From NCBI GenBank assembly GCA_002966495.1, contig CP016490.1, forward strand, positions 3,162,001 to 3,226,000: a DNA stretch of 64,000 bases, written 5' to 3'. The notes under the pieces were generated by a model. The model was not told the origin of the DNA, did not search any database, and saw nothing but the letters and a program-made list of their open reading frames with translations. Origin of the DNA: Halomonas sp. GFAJ-1. Its GTDB lineage: Bacteria > Pseudomonadota > Gammaproteobacteria > Pseudomonadales > Halomonadaceae. The number at the start of each line of letters is the position of its first letter. Positions within the stretch are counted from its first letter, which is position 1. Positions 55,421 through 64,000 of this stretch are shown piece by piece. The translations under genes and the position numbers were made by a program.

Positions 55421-58400
55421 ATGAACGAAGCCAATCATCACCTGCAGAGCGACGTGAGTGAACTACGCTCCCGCATTCGCAGCAACTACGACGCCAATGA
55501 GGCAGATGTGTTGCACGGGCTTATTGAGCGTATCAAGCTGTCGGAGGACGACCGCAAAAAGGTCGCCGCCATTGGTGCCAAGTACGTAGAGCGTGTGCGT
55601 AAGGAAAGATCTCCTTCAATGATGGAGGCATTCCTGGCCGAGTACGGACTCTCAACCACCGAGGGCGTCGGCCTGATGTGTCTGGCAGAAGCGCTGCTGC
55701 GTGTGCCCGACGCGGAAACCATTGACGACCTGATCCACGACAAGATCGAGCCCTCTGACTGGGGCGCCCACCTAGGCAAGTCCTCCTCCTCAATGGTCAA
55801 TGCTTCAACCTGGGCACTGCTATTAACCGGCAAGGTGCTGAGTGAAGACCCCAAAGGTCCTACGCGGGCACTACGCGGGCTGGTACGCCGCATGGGCGAA
55901 CCGGTGGTGCGTAAGGCGGTTGGCCAGTCTATGAAGATTCTTGGCCGCCAGTTCGTGCTCGGCCAGACCATCGAAGAAGGTATGAAGAACGCCCGCGAAC
56001 TGGAGAAACAGGGCTACACCTACTCCTACGACATGCTAGGTGAAGCAGCGCGTACCGATGAGGACGCCATCCGCTATCACCAGGCCTATGCCAAAGCGAT
56101 CACCGCCATTGCAGAGCAAGCCAAGGGCGATGTGCGCGGCAGCCCCGGCATCTCGGTAAAGCTCTCTGCGCTGCATCCACGCTACGAATACACCCACCGC
56201 GATACGGTAATGGCGGAACTGGTGCCGCGCGCCAAAGAGTTGGTGCAGCAGGCCGCCAAGGCCAATATCGGCTTCAATATCGACGCCGAAGAACAAGACC
56301 GTCTGGACCTCTCTCTCGATGTGATTGAGGCACTAATGTCAGACCCAAGCCTAGATGGATGGGATGGCTTCGGCGTCGTGGTGCAGGCCTATGGCCGCCG
56401 CGCCGCACCCGTGATTGAAGCACTTTACGAACTGTCCGAACGCTTTAACCGCAAGATTATGGTACGCTTGGTGAAAGGCGCTTACTGGGATACTGAGATT
56501 AAGCTGTCCCAAGAGATGGGCGTGAAGACCTTCCCGGTCTTCACGCGCAAGGTCAATACCGACGTCAGCTACATGGCCTGCGCCCAAATGCTGCTCGACC
56601 GTCGCGACCGCATCTACCCGCAGTTCGCTACGCACAACGCCCATACCTGTGCCGCTATAGCACAGATGGCAGGCAGCGACAAAGACAGCTACGAGTTTCA
56701 GCGCCTGCATGGCATGGGCGAATCGCTGCACCACATCGTTAAAGAGACAGAAGGCACACACTGCCGCATTTACGCCCCGGTCGGCGCGCACCGCGACCTG
56801 CTGGCCTACTTGGTACGCCGCCTGCTAGAGAACGGGGCAAACTCCTCGTTCGTTAACCAGGTGGTAGATAGCTCTATTCCGCCCAGTGACGTCTCAAAGG
56901 ATCCGATTGAAGGGTTTAAGCAGCTCGGCAACGATGTTTCAAGCCCGCTGATTCGCCAGCCCGGCGAGCTGTTCGCGCCGGACCGCAAGAACTCAAAGGG
57001 CTATCGTATCAACGAACCCGCCTCGATCCTGCCACTGCTCAACGCCCGCGAAGCGTTTGCAGATACCACCTGGACAGCTGGCCCTATGCTGGTGGGCAAT
57101 CCCGCCCCTCAAGGCCCGGCGCGAGATGCCCACTCCCCTGCCGACGGCAAGCGTGTGATTGGCAAGGTGCATGAGGCCACCCCAGAAGAGGTCGCCACTG
57201 CGCTTGACGCCGCCGAGGAAGGCTTCCGCGAATGGTCGGCGCGCCCCGTGGCCGAGCGTGCGGAGATACTGCGCCGTACCGCCGACCTCTACGAGGAGCA
57301 CATCGCCGAGCTCACCGTGATCACTACACGAGAAGCTGGCAAAATGATGTTCGACGGCATCGCAGAAGTGCGTGAGGCCGTGGATTTCCTACGCTACTAC
57401 GCCAACGAAGGCGAGCGCCTGGAAGCAGAAGAGCCCGGCAGCGCCCGTGGTATCTTCGTGTGTATCAGCCCGTGGAACTTCCCGTTGGCAATTACGACTG
57501 GCCAGATCGCAGCAGCCTTGGTGGCTGGAAACGCGGTGCTTGCCAAGCCCGCCGAGCAAACGCCGCTAATCGCCGCCCGTGCGGTAGAGCTAATGCGTGA
57601 AGCGGGTCTGCCGGAAGCAGCACTGCAGTTGCTGCCAGGCGACGGCCCAACGGTGGGCGGCCCGCTGACCAGCGATCCGCGTATTGCGGGTGTCTGTTTC
57701 ACCGGCTCGACTCCAGTGGCACAGATCATCCACAAAGCCCTGGCGGAGAATGCAGGCCCCGACGCTGTGTTGATCGCTGAGACCGGTGGCCTCAACTCCA
57801 TGATTGTGGACTCCACGGCGCTGACCGAGCAGGCGGTGCGCGACATCCTGATCTCCTCCTTCCAGTCGGCCGGTCAGCGCTGTTCGGCGCTACGTATGCT
57901 GTATGTTCAGGAAGAGGCCCGCGACCGGTTGCTCAACATGCTCTATGGCGCCATGGACTCACTTACCATTGGCGACCCCTGGAATACTGACACCGACGTA
58001 TCACCCGTGATCGACGCCGACGCCCAGGCCGAGATAAGCGAATACGTAGCCGCCCACGAGAAAGCGGGCAAGGTGCTGAAGAAGCTCTCCGCGCCAACCA
58101 CCGGCACCTTCGTTACCCCCGCGGTAATTGAGGTTGGGGGCATCGAAGATCTCGAGCGTGAAATCTTCGGCCCGGTGCTGCACGTAGCTACCTTCAAGGC
58201 GCGGGATATCGACAAGGTCGTCGACGATATCAATGCCAAGGGTTACGGGCTGACTTTCGGACTGCACACCCGCATTGATGACCGCGTGCAACAGATCGTC
58301 GAGCGTATCCATGTTGGCAACGTCTACGTCAACCGCAATCAGATTGGTGCCATCGTTGGCTCTCAACCGTTTGGCGGCGAAGGCCTTTCCGGCACTGGCC

Positions 58401-59086
58401 CCAAAGCAGGCGGGCCGCTCTATATCACGCGTTTCCGCCGCACTGCCGCCGCTGAGCACAGCGACGCGCCCCAGGGAGATGCCGTGACGCTTCAAGCGCT
58501 GCAGGCCGCCTTCGACGGGTTAGATTCACGCAACTGGGCGGTGCGCCCCAATCGAATTGAGGTACTGCGCAAAGCGCTCGCTGGCAAAGGCGGCGTGATC
58601 CGCAAGGCGCTGGCTGAAACGGCAGCGTTGGATATGACGCCGCAGACACTGCCGGGGCCGACGGGGGAAAGCAACCGTTTGGCGATGTATCCAAAGGGAG
58701 TGATTCTGTGCCTAGGGCCGACCCTGGATATCGCCATTGCCCAGGCTGCTCAAGCCCTCGGCACAGGCTGTGCAGCCATCGTCGTCGCGCCAGGCGCGGC
58801 TCAAGTAGTTCAACCGCTGATTGATGCAGGCGCACCCGTGGCCGGGCTTGATGGGAGTGTCTCCGCCGCAACGCTGAGCGAGATCAAAGGCATTGCGGCG
58901 GTCGCTGCCGCTGGCGCCAGCGATTGGCCGCGTGAGCTGCTGGTTGCCCTGGCGAAACGCGAAGGAGCCATCATACCGCTTGAGACCCAGACCATCGCAC
59001 CGGATCGTTTTGTGGTGGAGCGTCATCTGTGCATCGACACGACCGCAGCGGGCGGCAACGCTAGCCTGCTGGCTACGGCCGAATAG
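55421..59086 (+). CDS. putA: Bifunctional PutA, long form with extra C-terminal domain
   Basis: A 1221-residue second PutA. The proline dehydrogenase domain (about 150-490: SVKLSALHPRYE, RLVKGAYWDTEI, EFQRLHGMGESLH) and aldehyde dehydrogenase domain (about 560-1010: SPWNFP, ETGGLN, QSAGQRCSALR) are complete. About 190 further residues resemble a degenerate dehydrogenase fold and end in TTAAGGNASLLATAE, as in type B PutA proteins. No N-terminal DNA-binding domain is present. Its GC content and codon use look higher than in the first copy. AAGGAG precedes the start. Confidence 0.93.
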   Translation: MNEANHHLQSDVSELRSRIRSNYDANEADVLHGLIERIKLSEDDRKKVAAIGAKYVERVRKERSPSMMEAFLAEYGLSTTEGVGLMCLAEALLRVPDAETIDDLIHDKIEPSDWGAHLGKSSSSMVNASTWALLLTGKVLSEDPKGPTRALRGLVRRMGEPVVRKAVGQSMKILGRQFVLGQTIEEGMKNARELEKQGYTYSYDMLGEAARTDEDAIRYHQAYAKAITAIAEQAKGDVRGSPGISVKLSALHPRYEYTHRDTVMAELVPRAKELVQQAAKANIGFNIDAEEQDRLDLSLDVIEALMSDPSLDGWDGFGVVVQAYGRRAAPVIEALYELSERFNRKIMVRLVKGAYWDTEIKLSQEMGVKTFPVFTRKVNTDVSYMACAQMLLDRRDRIYPQFATHNAHTCAAIAQMAGSDKDSYEFQRLHGMGESLHHIVKETEGTHCRIYAPVGAHRDLLAYLVRRLLENGANSSFVNQVVDSSIPPSDVSKDPIEGFKQLGNDVSSPLIRQPGELFAPDRKNSKGYRINEPASILPLLNAREAFADTTWTAGPMLVGNPAPQGPARDAHSPADGKRVIGKVHEATPEEVATALDAAEEGFREWSARPVAERAEILRRTADLYEEHIAELTVITTREAGKMMFDGIAEVREAVDFLRYYANEGERLEAEEPGSARGIFVCISPWNFPLAITTGQIAAALVAGNAVLAKPAEQTPLIAARAVELMREAGLPEAALQLLPGDGPTVGGPLTSDPRIAGVCFTGSTPVAQIIHKALAENAGPDAVLIAETGGLNSMIVDSTALTEQAVRDILISSFQSAGQRCSALRMLYVQEEARDRLLNMLYGAMDSLTIGDPWNTDTDVSPVIDADAQAEISEYVAAHEKAGKVLKKLSAPTTGTFVTPAVIEVGGIEDLEREIFGPVLHVATFKARDIDKVVDDINAKGYGLTFGLHTRIDDRVQQIVERIHVGNVYVNRNQIGAIVGSQPFGGEGLSGTGPKAGGPLYITRFRRTAAAEHSDAPQGDAVTLQALQAAFDGLDSRNWAVRPNRIEVLRKALAGKGGVIRKALAETAALDMTPQTLPGPTGESNRLAMYPKGVILCLGPTLDIAIAQAAQALGTGCAAIVVAPGAAQVVQPLIDAGAPVAGLDGSVSAATLSEIKGIAAVAAAGASDWPRELLVALAKREGAIIPLETQTIAPDRFVVERHLCIDTTAAGGNASLLATAE

Positions 59087-59483
59087 GCCCGTCAGCTTTC
59101 ATTTTTGCAGCTGAGCTGCGGATGAACATCAACATATTGTTCGCTAATCGAGCGCGGATTCCGCACTTAAATTAGCTAAACGATCGATTGATCCTGAGGC
59201 CTTCCCGTCTGTTGCGGGAGGGTCTCATTGATGTCAGTGACGCCCGTTTACTTGTGGCGACCTCTCCAGGCTTTCCAAACATCGACCACCAGCCTAACTA
59301 ACAGCTTCAGCAAAGACTCCCCACAGGCTATTCAAGCCCGCTCGCAGAACTAATTAGGTAGTTTTTGTAATACTTCTTAGCGCTCATTGCCCTAGGTCAA
59401 TAACTGCTCTGCTACGAGTCGATAAACTTCTTATTAAGATGTGACCCATTAATGAAGTGACTTAATCCGCTAGGAGCAACGCT
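59087..59483. other. Intergenic region putA2-ompW
   Basis: This 397-base gap includes a hairpin, GAGGCCTTCCCG with CGGGAGGGTCTC (59196-59226), 110 bp beyond the putA stop, a plausible terminator lacking a good T-tract. The rest is AT-rich toward ompW and should hold its promoter. I found no convincing FNR/ANR box and no gene. Confidence 0.5.
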
Positions 59484-60110
59484 ATGCGCCACCGTACTGT
59501 ACCTACCCTACTTGCCGCTGGCCTCGCGGCAGCTACACTGGCTACCAGCAGCCAAGCCTTCGCCTATGGCGCCGGTGATTTCTTTACCCGTGTGGGCGTG
59601 GCGCAGGTGACTCCGAAAAGTGATAACGGCTCACTAGCAGGAGGCGCCTTCTCGGTCGACGTCCAGGACAAAACTGATTTTGCTTTTACTCTGGGCTATC
59701 GCTTCCACGATAAAATCGGCGTGGAACTTCTCGCGGCACTGCCGTTTAAGCACGACATCGAGCTGAATGGCGACAACCTAGCCTCAACGAAACACTTACC
59801 ACCCACCTTAACGGTTCAGTACTACCCGTTGGGTGGAACCAATGCACGAGTACAGCCTTATGCGGGTGTTGGTATCAACTATACGCACTTCTCTGATGAG
59901 AGCCTTGCGATTGGCGATCTGGATTTAAGCAGCTCCTGGGGGGCCGCAGGCCAGTTGGGCATTGACCTGTTAATCGATGATAACTGGGCGCTCAACGCTG
60001 CGGCTTGGTACATCGATATTGATACAGACGCAACAATTAATGGCGAGGCTGCTGGCACCGTAGAGATCGACCCGGTCGTCATCATGGCAGGCATTAGCTA
60101 CCGTTTTTAA
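59484..60110 (+). CDS. ompW: OmpW-family outer-membrane protein
   Basis: A 208-residue eight-stranded beta-barrel protein. It has a signal peptide ending near SQAFA, then YGAGDFFTRVGVAQVTPKSD, LGYRFHDKIGVELLAALPFKH, LPPTLTVQYYP and the C-terminal ISYRF with terminal Phe, all typical. OmpW forms a narrow channel for small hydrophobic compounds and is often regulated by oxygen, salt or osmotic stress. AGGAG lies six bases before the start; twin hairpins follow. Confidence 0.92.
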   Translation: MRHRTVPTLLAAGLAAATLATSSQAFAYGAGDFFTRVGVAQVTPKSDNGSLAGGAFSVDVQDKTDFAFTLGYRFHDKIGVELLAALPFKHDIELNGDNLASTKHLPPTLTVQYYPLGGTNARVQPYAGVGINYTHFSDESLAIGDLDLSSSWGAAGQLGIDLLIDDNWALNAAAWYIDIDTDATINGEAAGTVEIDPVVIMAGISYRF

Positions 60111-60118
60111 CGAGTGCG

Positions 60119-60143
60119 CCACTAGCGTTTAATACGCTAGTGG
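60119..60143. terminator. Perfect hairpin after ompW
   Basis: CCACTAGCG and CGCTAGTGG form a perfect nine-base-pair stem with a seven-base loop, 8 bp beyond the ompW stop. No T-tract follows; the next hairpin supplies it. Confidence 0.5.
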
Positions 60144-60168
60144 TAACATCGTTGACACCTAACTGCTG

Positions 60169-60212
60169 TAAAAAAAGCCCAGCTCGCGCTAGCGTGAACT
60201 GGGTTTTTTTCA
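60169..60212. terminator. Bidirectional terminator, ompW / yqcC
   Basis: AAAAAAGCCCAG on the left and CTGGGTTTTTTT on the right flank an inner imperfect stem (CGCTAGCG). It has T-tracts on both strands, serving convergent ompW and yqcC. Confidence 0.9.
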
Positions 60213-60237
60213 TTGGGTTCAATAATCAAAGGTCAAG

Positions 60238-60570
60238 TTAATTTTCAGTGACTAAGCGGTCAACCTTTTCAACCGCACGTACTACCAATATCTGGTCACT
60301 GGCACGCACCTTCTCTTGGATTAAATACGCGGCCATCGCCGGCGCTATCTCACATTTAGCCGGCATGGCGGCCTTGGCTTCAATCAGTGCGTTGAGCCGG
60401 GCAATGAACACAAAACGAACCCACTGGGGCAACGACATCGTGTCGATACAAAAGGGTTCCTGGCTAGCAAATGCATCTGCTGCAGGAGTAGGCATACGCC
60501 ATAAGTTGGCGGCCTTCATCGAGGCTTCAAGCTCGAGAAGCGCGGTTTGAAGCTGTTGATGGACGCTCAT
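60238..60570 (-). CDS. YqcC-family protein (DUF446)
   Basis: A 110-residue helical protein matching YqcC in length and in the segments LQTALLELEASMKAANLW, PFCIDTMSLPQWVRFVFIARL and the C-terminal charged helix. In E. coli the gene lies next to truC (tRNA pseudouridine synthase C); truC is not here. Function unproven. The ATG at 60570 with AAGG five bases before it fits the family; an earlier ATG adds nine residues. Confidence 0.82.
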   Translation of the reverse strand: MSVHQQLQTALLELEASMKAANLWRMPTPAADAFASQEPFCIDTMSLPQWVRFVFIARLNALIEAKAAMPAKCEIAPAMAAYLIQEKVRASDQILVVRAVEKVDRLVTEN

Positions 60571-60665
60571 AAATACCTTAGGAATCATCGTGAACATTGA
60601 ACACTCTGCTCACTATTATCCCAACTCTGTGAGTAACTTGCCACTCGCTTACCGGTAAAAAGAGT

Positions 60666-60708
60666 TTATTCACAGACTCACAGAAAACCTGCAAGAGGCT
60701 GTGGATAA
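60666..60708. promoter_or_regulatory. Two DnaA-box-like sequences in inverted orientation
   Basis: TTATTCACA at 60666-60674 fits TTATNCACA, and the reverse strand of 60700-60708 reads TTATCCACA, the perfect DnaA box. They lie 25 bp apart, between the divergent yqcC and DUF3549 genes, about 160-200 bp from the latter's start. A weaker TTATCCCAA lies near 60616. Confidence 0.55.
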
Positions 60709-60866
60709 ACTATGGAAAGGTGTCGCAGCCGCTACTCCCATGGGGCTTTAGCAAAGTTGCTCAAACTTTAACCACTTGCGGCAAATCGCGGCGATTTTTC
60801 TGTCCTGACGGCTGACACTGCTAGAACAGCAAGGTAGAGTGCACGCTTGCAATGTGGAAGGATGTT

Positions 60867-61913
60867 ATGCAACCAATTCAATCCCTTGATGATTTTTTTA
60901 CCCGCAGCGGTGCTGACGTTTCGCTATTCCACATGGGACGGCGGGTCACTCCCTGCCCCCGGGAAACGCTTCGCGCTTTCGAAAGCGGTGACCAGGCTTG
61001 GCCAGAGCCTTGGCAGCACCAGGCGCGTTTGGGTATCGTTTTTCGTTTAGGCGATATGCCAGAGCCTGCTATTTGGTTTTTAGCTCTACCGTTGGATGAG
61101 CAAGGCATGCTCTCGCCAGCGCAGCGAGATGGGTTCATCAACCGTCTGTTGGAAACCTTAGGCCGTAATGTAGCGACTGTTGGCACTAAGGCGTTTGAGC
61201 GTAAACAAACGGCAGACGTGGATCATTTAATGAAGGATAATCCTCTCGCTTTTACGCCTGACATAACCTTTCAGGCGATGCTAAACGCTCGTGCAACGTT
61301 TGCCTTAGGGTTACCCGCCAGCCAGCACCTGGAACCGGTTGAAGCTTACTTCAGCAATCAGCAGGCTATTGACTGGCAAGCATTAGGACTGCAGGGTGTT
61401 GCCGACTATGTGGTGCGCATGGAAACCACCGAGGCTGACGCACTGGCGCTTCGGCTGACCACCCTGCCCACCGGCGTTGTTCATTCGTTATGTTACTGTT
61501 TAGAACATCAGACGTTCTCTGAAGCGTTAGTATCGGCGCTTGTTAGCCGCGGTGAAATAGCCGCACAAGAAGGCGATATAGAGACGCTAAGCGCCTGTAT
61601 ACGCGCAGTGGGTAGTGCCAATGAAACACACGCTGGCGAGTGGTACAGCAGCTTATTAGAAGACAAAGCAGCCGGTGGGCCGGATGTATTAGCCGCCATT
61701 GCAGGCCGCGGCTGGCAATATCTTGAAGATGGTCAGCGTTTACCGCTTTTTCTACAGCGCTTAGCGGAGGATGAACGCACCGACTTTGCTGCTGTGGTAA
61801 GAGACATCGCCTTAATACCTCGTCTACGCTTACCGGTGATGATGGCGCTGCGCGATGCGTCACCGGGATCAGCTATACAACAGCGATTAGCCAACATGTT
61901 GCCCCGCACTTAA
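60867..61913 (+). CDS. DUF3549 family protein
   Basis: A 348-residue cytoplasmic protein that I place in DUF3549 from its start (IQSLDDFFTRSGADVSLFHMGRRV) and the helical C-terminal half. No membrane segment or signal peptide is seen, and no catalytic motif is evident. Function is unknown. ATG at 60867 has AAGGA four bases before it; another ATG 15 bases upstream is in frame. rimB follows after 43 bp in the same direction. Confidence 0.75.
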   Translation: MQPIQSLDDFFTRSGADVSLFHMGRRVTPCPRETLRAFESGDQAWPEPWQHQARLGIVFRLGDMPEPAIWFLALPLDEQGMLSPAQRDGFINRLLETLGRNVATVGTKAFERKQTADVDHLMKDNPLAFTPDITFQAMLNARATFALGLPASQHLEPVEAYFSNQQAIDWQALGLQGVADYVVRMETTEADALALRLTTLPTGVVHSLCYCLEHQTFSEALVSALVSRGEIAAQEGDIETLSACIRAVGSANETHAGEWYSSLLEDKAAGGPDVLAAIAGRGWQYLEDGQRLPLFLQRLAEDERTDFAAVVRDIALIPRLRLPVMMALRDASPGSAIQQRLANMLPRT

Positions 61914-61956
61914 CCCGCGGGCGACGTTTTAATGGATTACCCGCAAGGAGTGAGCC

Positions 61957-62397
61957 GTGAAGGAATTACCCTATCAGGCCAAGGCAGTCATCGGCCGTCG
62001 CGAGATGGTGACGTTACCTGAGCTAGGGCTTCACCTCTGCTGCAAAGCCGACACCGGCGCGCGAACGTCTGCGCTCCATGCCGAAGAGATTGAAACCCAC
62101 GAAGATGCTGAAGGCCAACTATGGGTGAGCTTTATTACCCACAGTGGAGGCCCGGAAACGCCGGCTCACCGCTATCGCCTTCACTTGCACGACCGGCGCC
62201 GGATAACCAGCTCTAATGGCCACAGCGAATGGCGCTATGTTATTCGCACCCCAATGCAGATGGGCGATTTAAATTTCCCTGTTGAACTGACACTGACTGA
62301 CCGTAGCAATATGCGCCACGCGATGCTGCTAGGTCGCCGCGCCATGCGCCGCCTGCTCGTTGCACCCGGTGCCGCATTTTTACACGGTGAACCGTAA
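61957..62397 (+). CDS. rimB: RimB-like retropepsin/zinc-protease family protein
   Basis: A 146-residue protein with KADTGARTSALHA, the Asp-Thr-Gly motif of the PF05618 group (annotated as ATP-dependent zinc protease, with a retropepsin-like fold), and LLGRRAMRRLLVAPG near the C-terminus. It lies immediately upstream of rimK, matching the rimBK arrangement in pseudomonads, where RimB is thought to trim or modulate glutamate tails added by RimK. The start is GTG with AAGGAG six bases upstream. Confidence 0.85.
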   Translation: MKELPYQAKAVIGRREMVTLPELGLHLCCKADTGARTSALHAEEIETHEDAEGQLWVSFITHSGGPETPAHRYRLHLHDRRRITSSNGHSEWRYVIRTPMQMGDLNFPVELTLTDRSNMRHAMLLGRRAMRRLLVAPGAAFLHGEP

Positions 62398-62437
62398 CTT
62401 TTTATATTCGCCTTTTGCTAGGCTTGGAGCCCCCTTC

Positions 62438-63346
62438 ATGCATATCGCTTTGCTATCACGCAATCGCAATTTGTACTCTACCCGCCGCCTGGTCGAAGCG
62501 GCAGAGCAGCGTGGTCATACCGCTCGCGTAGTGGACACACTGCGTTGCTACATGAGCATTACTTCGCATCACCCATCGATTCACTATAAAGGTGAAGAGA
62601 TCGAGCATTTTGATGCCGTTATTCCCCGCATAGGCGCATCGGTCACGTTTTACGGCTGTGCCCTCCTGCGTCAGTTTGAAATGATGGGCACCTACGTTCT
62701 TAATGATAACGTCTCGATTACCCGCTCACGGGATAAGCTGCGCTCGCTGCAGCTACTTTCCCGTAAAGGCTTAGGTCTACCGATTACTGGCTTTGCCCAC
62801 TCCCCCGACGATATCCCTGATTTGATCACCATGGTAAAAGGCGCACCGCTGGTGATTAAACTGCTAGAAGGTACGCAGGGAATTGGCGTAGTACTGGCGG
62901 AGACCAATCAGGCGGCTGAATCGGTGGTTCAAGCCTTTATGGGCATGAAAGCCAACATCATGGTGCAGGAATACATTAAAGAAGCGCGCGGCGCTGACAT
63001 TCGCTGTTTCGTGATTGGCGATAAGGTTGTCGCTTCGATGAAGCGCCAAGCAGCGGATGGTGAATTCCGTTCTAACCTCCATCGAGGCGGCACCGCTAGC
63101 GTGATTCGTATTACCCCCGAAGAGCGCTCAACCGCTATTCGTGCGGCTAAAGCCATGGGACTGCGTGTCGCGGGGGTTGATTTATTGCGCTCTAATCACG
63201 GCCCAGTGATTATGGAAGTCAACTCATCCCCCGGCCTACAAGGTATTGAGAGCGCTACCGGCAAGGATATTGCGGGTATGATCATTGAGCACATTGAAAA
63301 AAATGCCACTCCTGTGCGTAAAGCACCGCCCAAGCCTAAAGGTTAA
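62438..63346 (+). CDS. rimK: Ribosomal protein S6--L-glutamate ligase RimK
   Basis: A 302-residue ATP-grasp enzyme that adds glutamates to the C-terminus of ribosomal protein S6. It starts MHIALLSRNRNLYSTRRLVE and contains VIPRIGASVTFYGCALLRQFE, KLLEGTQGIGVVLAE (ATP-grasp loop), VQEYIKEARGADIRCFVIG and IMEVNSSPGLQGIE (metal-binding). The frame opens 26 codons earlier, inside rimB, but ATG 62438 with GGAG upstream matches the family start. A hairpin follows the stop. Confidence 0.94.
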   Translation: MHIALLSRNRNLYSTRRLVEAAEQRGHTARVVDTLRCYMSITSHHPSIHYKGEEIEHFDAVIPRIGASVTFYGCALLRQFEMMGTYVLNDNVSITRSRDKLRSLQLLSRKGLGLPITGFAHSPDDIPDLITMVKGAPLVIKLLEGTQGIGVVLAETNQAAESVVQAFMGMKANIMVQEYIKEARGADIRCFVIGDKVVASMKRQAADGEFRSNLHRGGTASVIRITPEERSTAIRAAKAMGLRVAGVDLLRSNHGPVIMEVNSSPGLQGIESATGKDIAGMIIEHIEKNATPVRKAPPKPKG

Positions 63347-63373
63347 GGACAAAACGAAAAAATAATCGCCTTT

Positions 63374-63402
63374 GGGGGTGGCAAATCAGAGCGCCCACCC
63401 CC
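63374..63402. terminator. Hairpin after rimK
   Basis: GGGGGTGG (63374-63381) pairs with CCACCCCC (63395-63402) around a 13-base loop. No T-tract follows on the plus strand. It may weakly separate rimK from the next gene. Confidence 0.4.
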
Positions 63403-63434
63403 ACAATCTGCGTCACCGAAGGAGGTAGACGCTC

Positions 63435-63881
63435 ATGTTTCTCGACAATCGCCAAGTGGCGATGGATAGCGTGCTGGAAGCGCTGGCCGATAGTATTGAT
63501 TATTTCCAGGACAATATCGAACGCCTGCGCCCGTCGCTACGTGACGCGCTGAAACCGCACTATACTGAGCGGTTAAAGCAGATGCGGACGCTCCAGGAAC
63601 TCGCCCGTGCGCATCTGAAAATGCTGCCCAGGGATGCCGACGTGGAGCGCGATGACTTTTTATGGCTCTGGAGCCGTCTTAAAAGCTTCGTTGGTAACGA
63701 TAGCCAAGTTTTAATCAATGAGCTGTTGGAACAAGAGCGTGTCCTTATGCAAGCCCTTTCAACGCTATTTACCCACCCACTGCCCGATCCCATCGAGCCG
63801 ATTGTGGAAGAGTGCATGCAGGGCTGCCGCAAATTGATACGCGAGCTGTATAGCTTGCAGAAACGTAAGACGCGTCGTTAA
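63435..63881 (+). CDS. Hypothetical all-helical cytoplasmic protein
   Basis: A 148-residue protein predicted to be entirely helical, with amphipathic segments (VLEALADSIDYFQDNIERLR, HYTERLKQMRTLQELARAHL, LLEQERVLMQALSTLF), suggesting a four-helix bundle. I recognise no family with confidence. A full Shine-Dalgarno AGGAGGT lies eight bases before the start, implying good expression. It ends five bases from a convergent gene. Confidence 0.7.
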   Translation: MFLDNRQVAMDSVLEALADSIDYFQDNIERLRPSLRDALKPHYTERLKQMRTLQELARAHLKMLPRDADVERDDFLWLWSRLKSFVGNDSQVLINELLEQERVLMQALSTLFTHPLPDPIEPIVEECMQGCRKLIRELYSLQKRKTRR

Positions 63882-63886
63882 TAACG

Positions 63887-64000
63887 CTAACGACCACCGA
63901 TGGTAGGCGGGTAATAACGACGAATAAGGTCAGCCGCGGCCTCTGAACGTTCGCTGCTATTGTTTGGCTGAGCATGTTCTGACCGGCTATCCTCGTCTGT
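63887..64000 (-). CDS. C-terminal end of a minus-strand gene (partial)
   Basis: An open minus-strand frame enters from the window edge and stops at TAG (63887-63889). The 37 visible residues end in ADLIRRYYPPTIGGR, preceded by a polar Ser/Glu/Asn-rich stretch, like a disordered tail. Family unknown; the stop lies five bases from the convergent helical-protein gene, which supports a real gene end. Confidence 0.45.
   Translation of the reverse strand, partial: TDEDSRSEHAQPNNSSERSEAAADLIRRYYPPTIGGR

Noticed and set aside
59087..59483. FNR/ANR box upstream of ompW
   Set aside because: Several TTGAT-like half sites are present but none has a properly spaced ATCAA partner.
60666..60708. Replication origin
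   Set aside because: Only two DnaA-box-like sequences, no AT-rich unwinding cluster, and no dnaA, dnaN, gyrB or parAB nearby.

Overview
The window is a dense stretch of a gammaproteobacterial chromosome with about 57% GC by eye. Gene content and protein sequences point to a halophilic member of the Halomonadaceae (Halomonas/Vreelandella). The strongest pointer is the 538-residue alpha-glucosidase at 16912-18528, which closely matches from memory the Halomonas sp. H11 enzyme. I saw no rRNA, tRNA, insertion sequence, prophage or CRISPR array, and no clearly broken gene.

Layout. 1-32.9 kb is a sugar-catabolism block. It starts with pgl and zwf (minus strand). A maltose system follows: malEFG on plus, malK, a GH13 glucosidase and malT on minus. 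Next is a second alpha-glucoside system: a LamB/ScrY-like porin on minus, then a divergent binding protein, two permeases, aglA, an ATPase and a LacI regulator on plus. Then come gap (minus) diverging from pykA-mgsA (plus), fruR diverging from fruBKA, and pgi. Operator-like sequences tie these together: HexR-like palindromes at zwf, gap/pykA and pgi; MalT-like boxes at malE and the GH13 gene; twin palindromes for the LacI regulator; and a Cra/FruR operator at fruR/fruB. The picture is disaccharides and fructose feeding an Entner-Doudoroff/lower-glycolysis core, with a methylglyoxal side exit behind pyruvate kinase.

33-49 kb is mostly housekeeping and poorly known genes: a GGCT-like protein, a PA0069-type radical SAM protein with a small winged-helix gene, a caa3-type oxidase cluster (copper ATPase, small membrane protein, fused CtaD-CtaE, CtaC with heme c), DUF2231 and CopD/HemJ-like membrane proteins, DUF2797, DUF1315, rhomboid protease, metallophosphoesterase, NAD kinase, EamA permease, a Pmp3-domain protein and a CBS protein. 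Two intergenic regions (near 44.3-44.4 and 48.6-48.8 kb) each hold a minus-strand candidate small RNA. They share a 12-base element placed just before a strong hairpin and U-tract; this is the best candidate here for something undescribed.

49-59 kb is a proline-catabolism locus: an AraC regulator, a tandem 21-bp repeat that looks like its operator, putA (1063 aa), putP, and a second longer putA (1221 aa). 59-64 kb holds ompW, yqcC, a DUF3549 gene behind two DnaA-box-like sequences, rimB-rimK, an unknown helical protein, and the 3' end of a minus-strand gene cut by the window edge.
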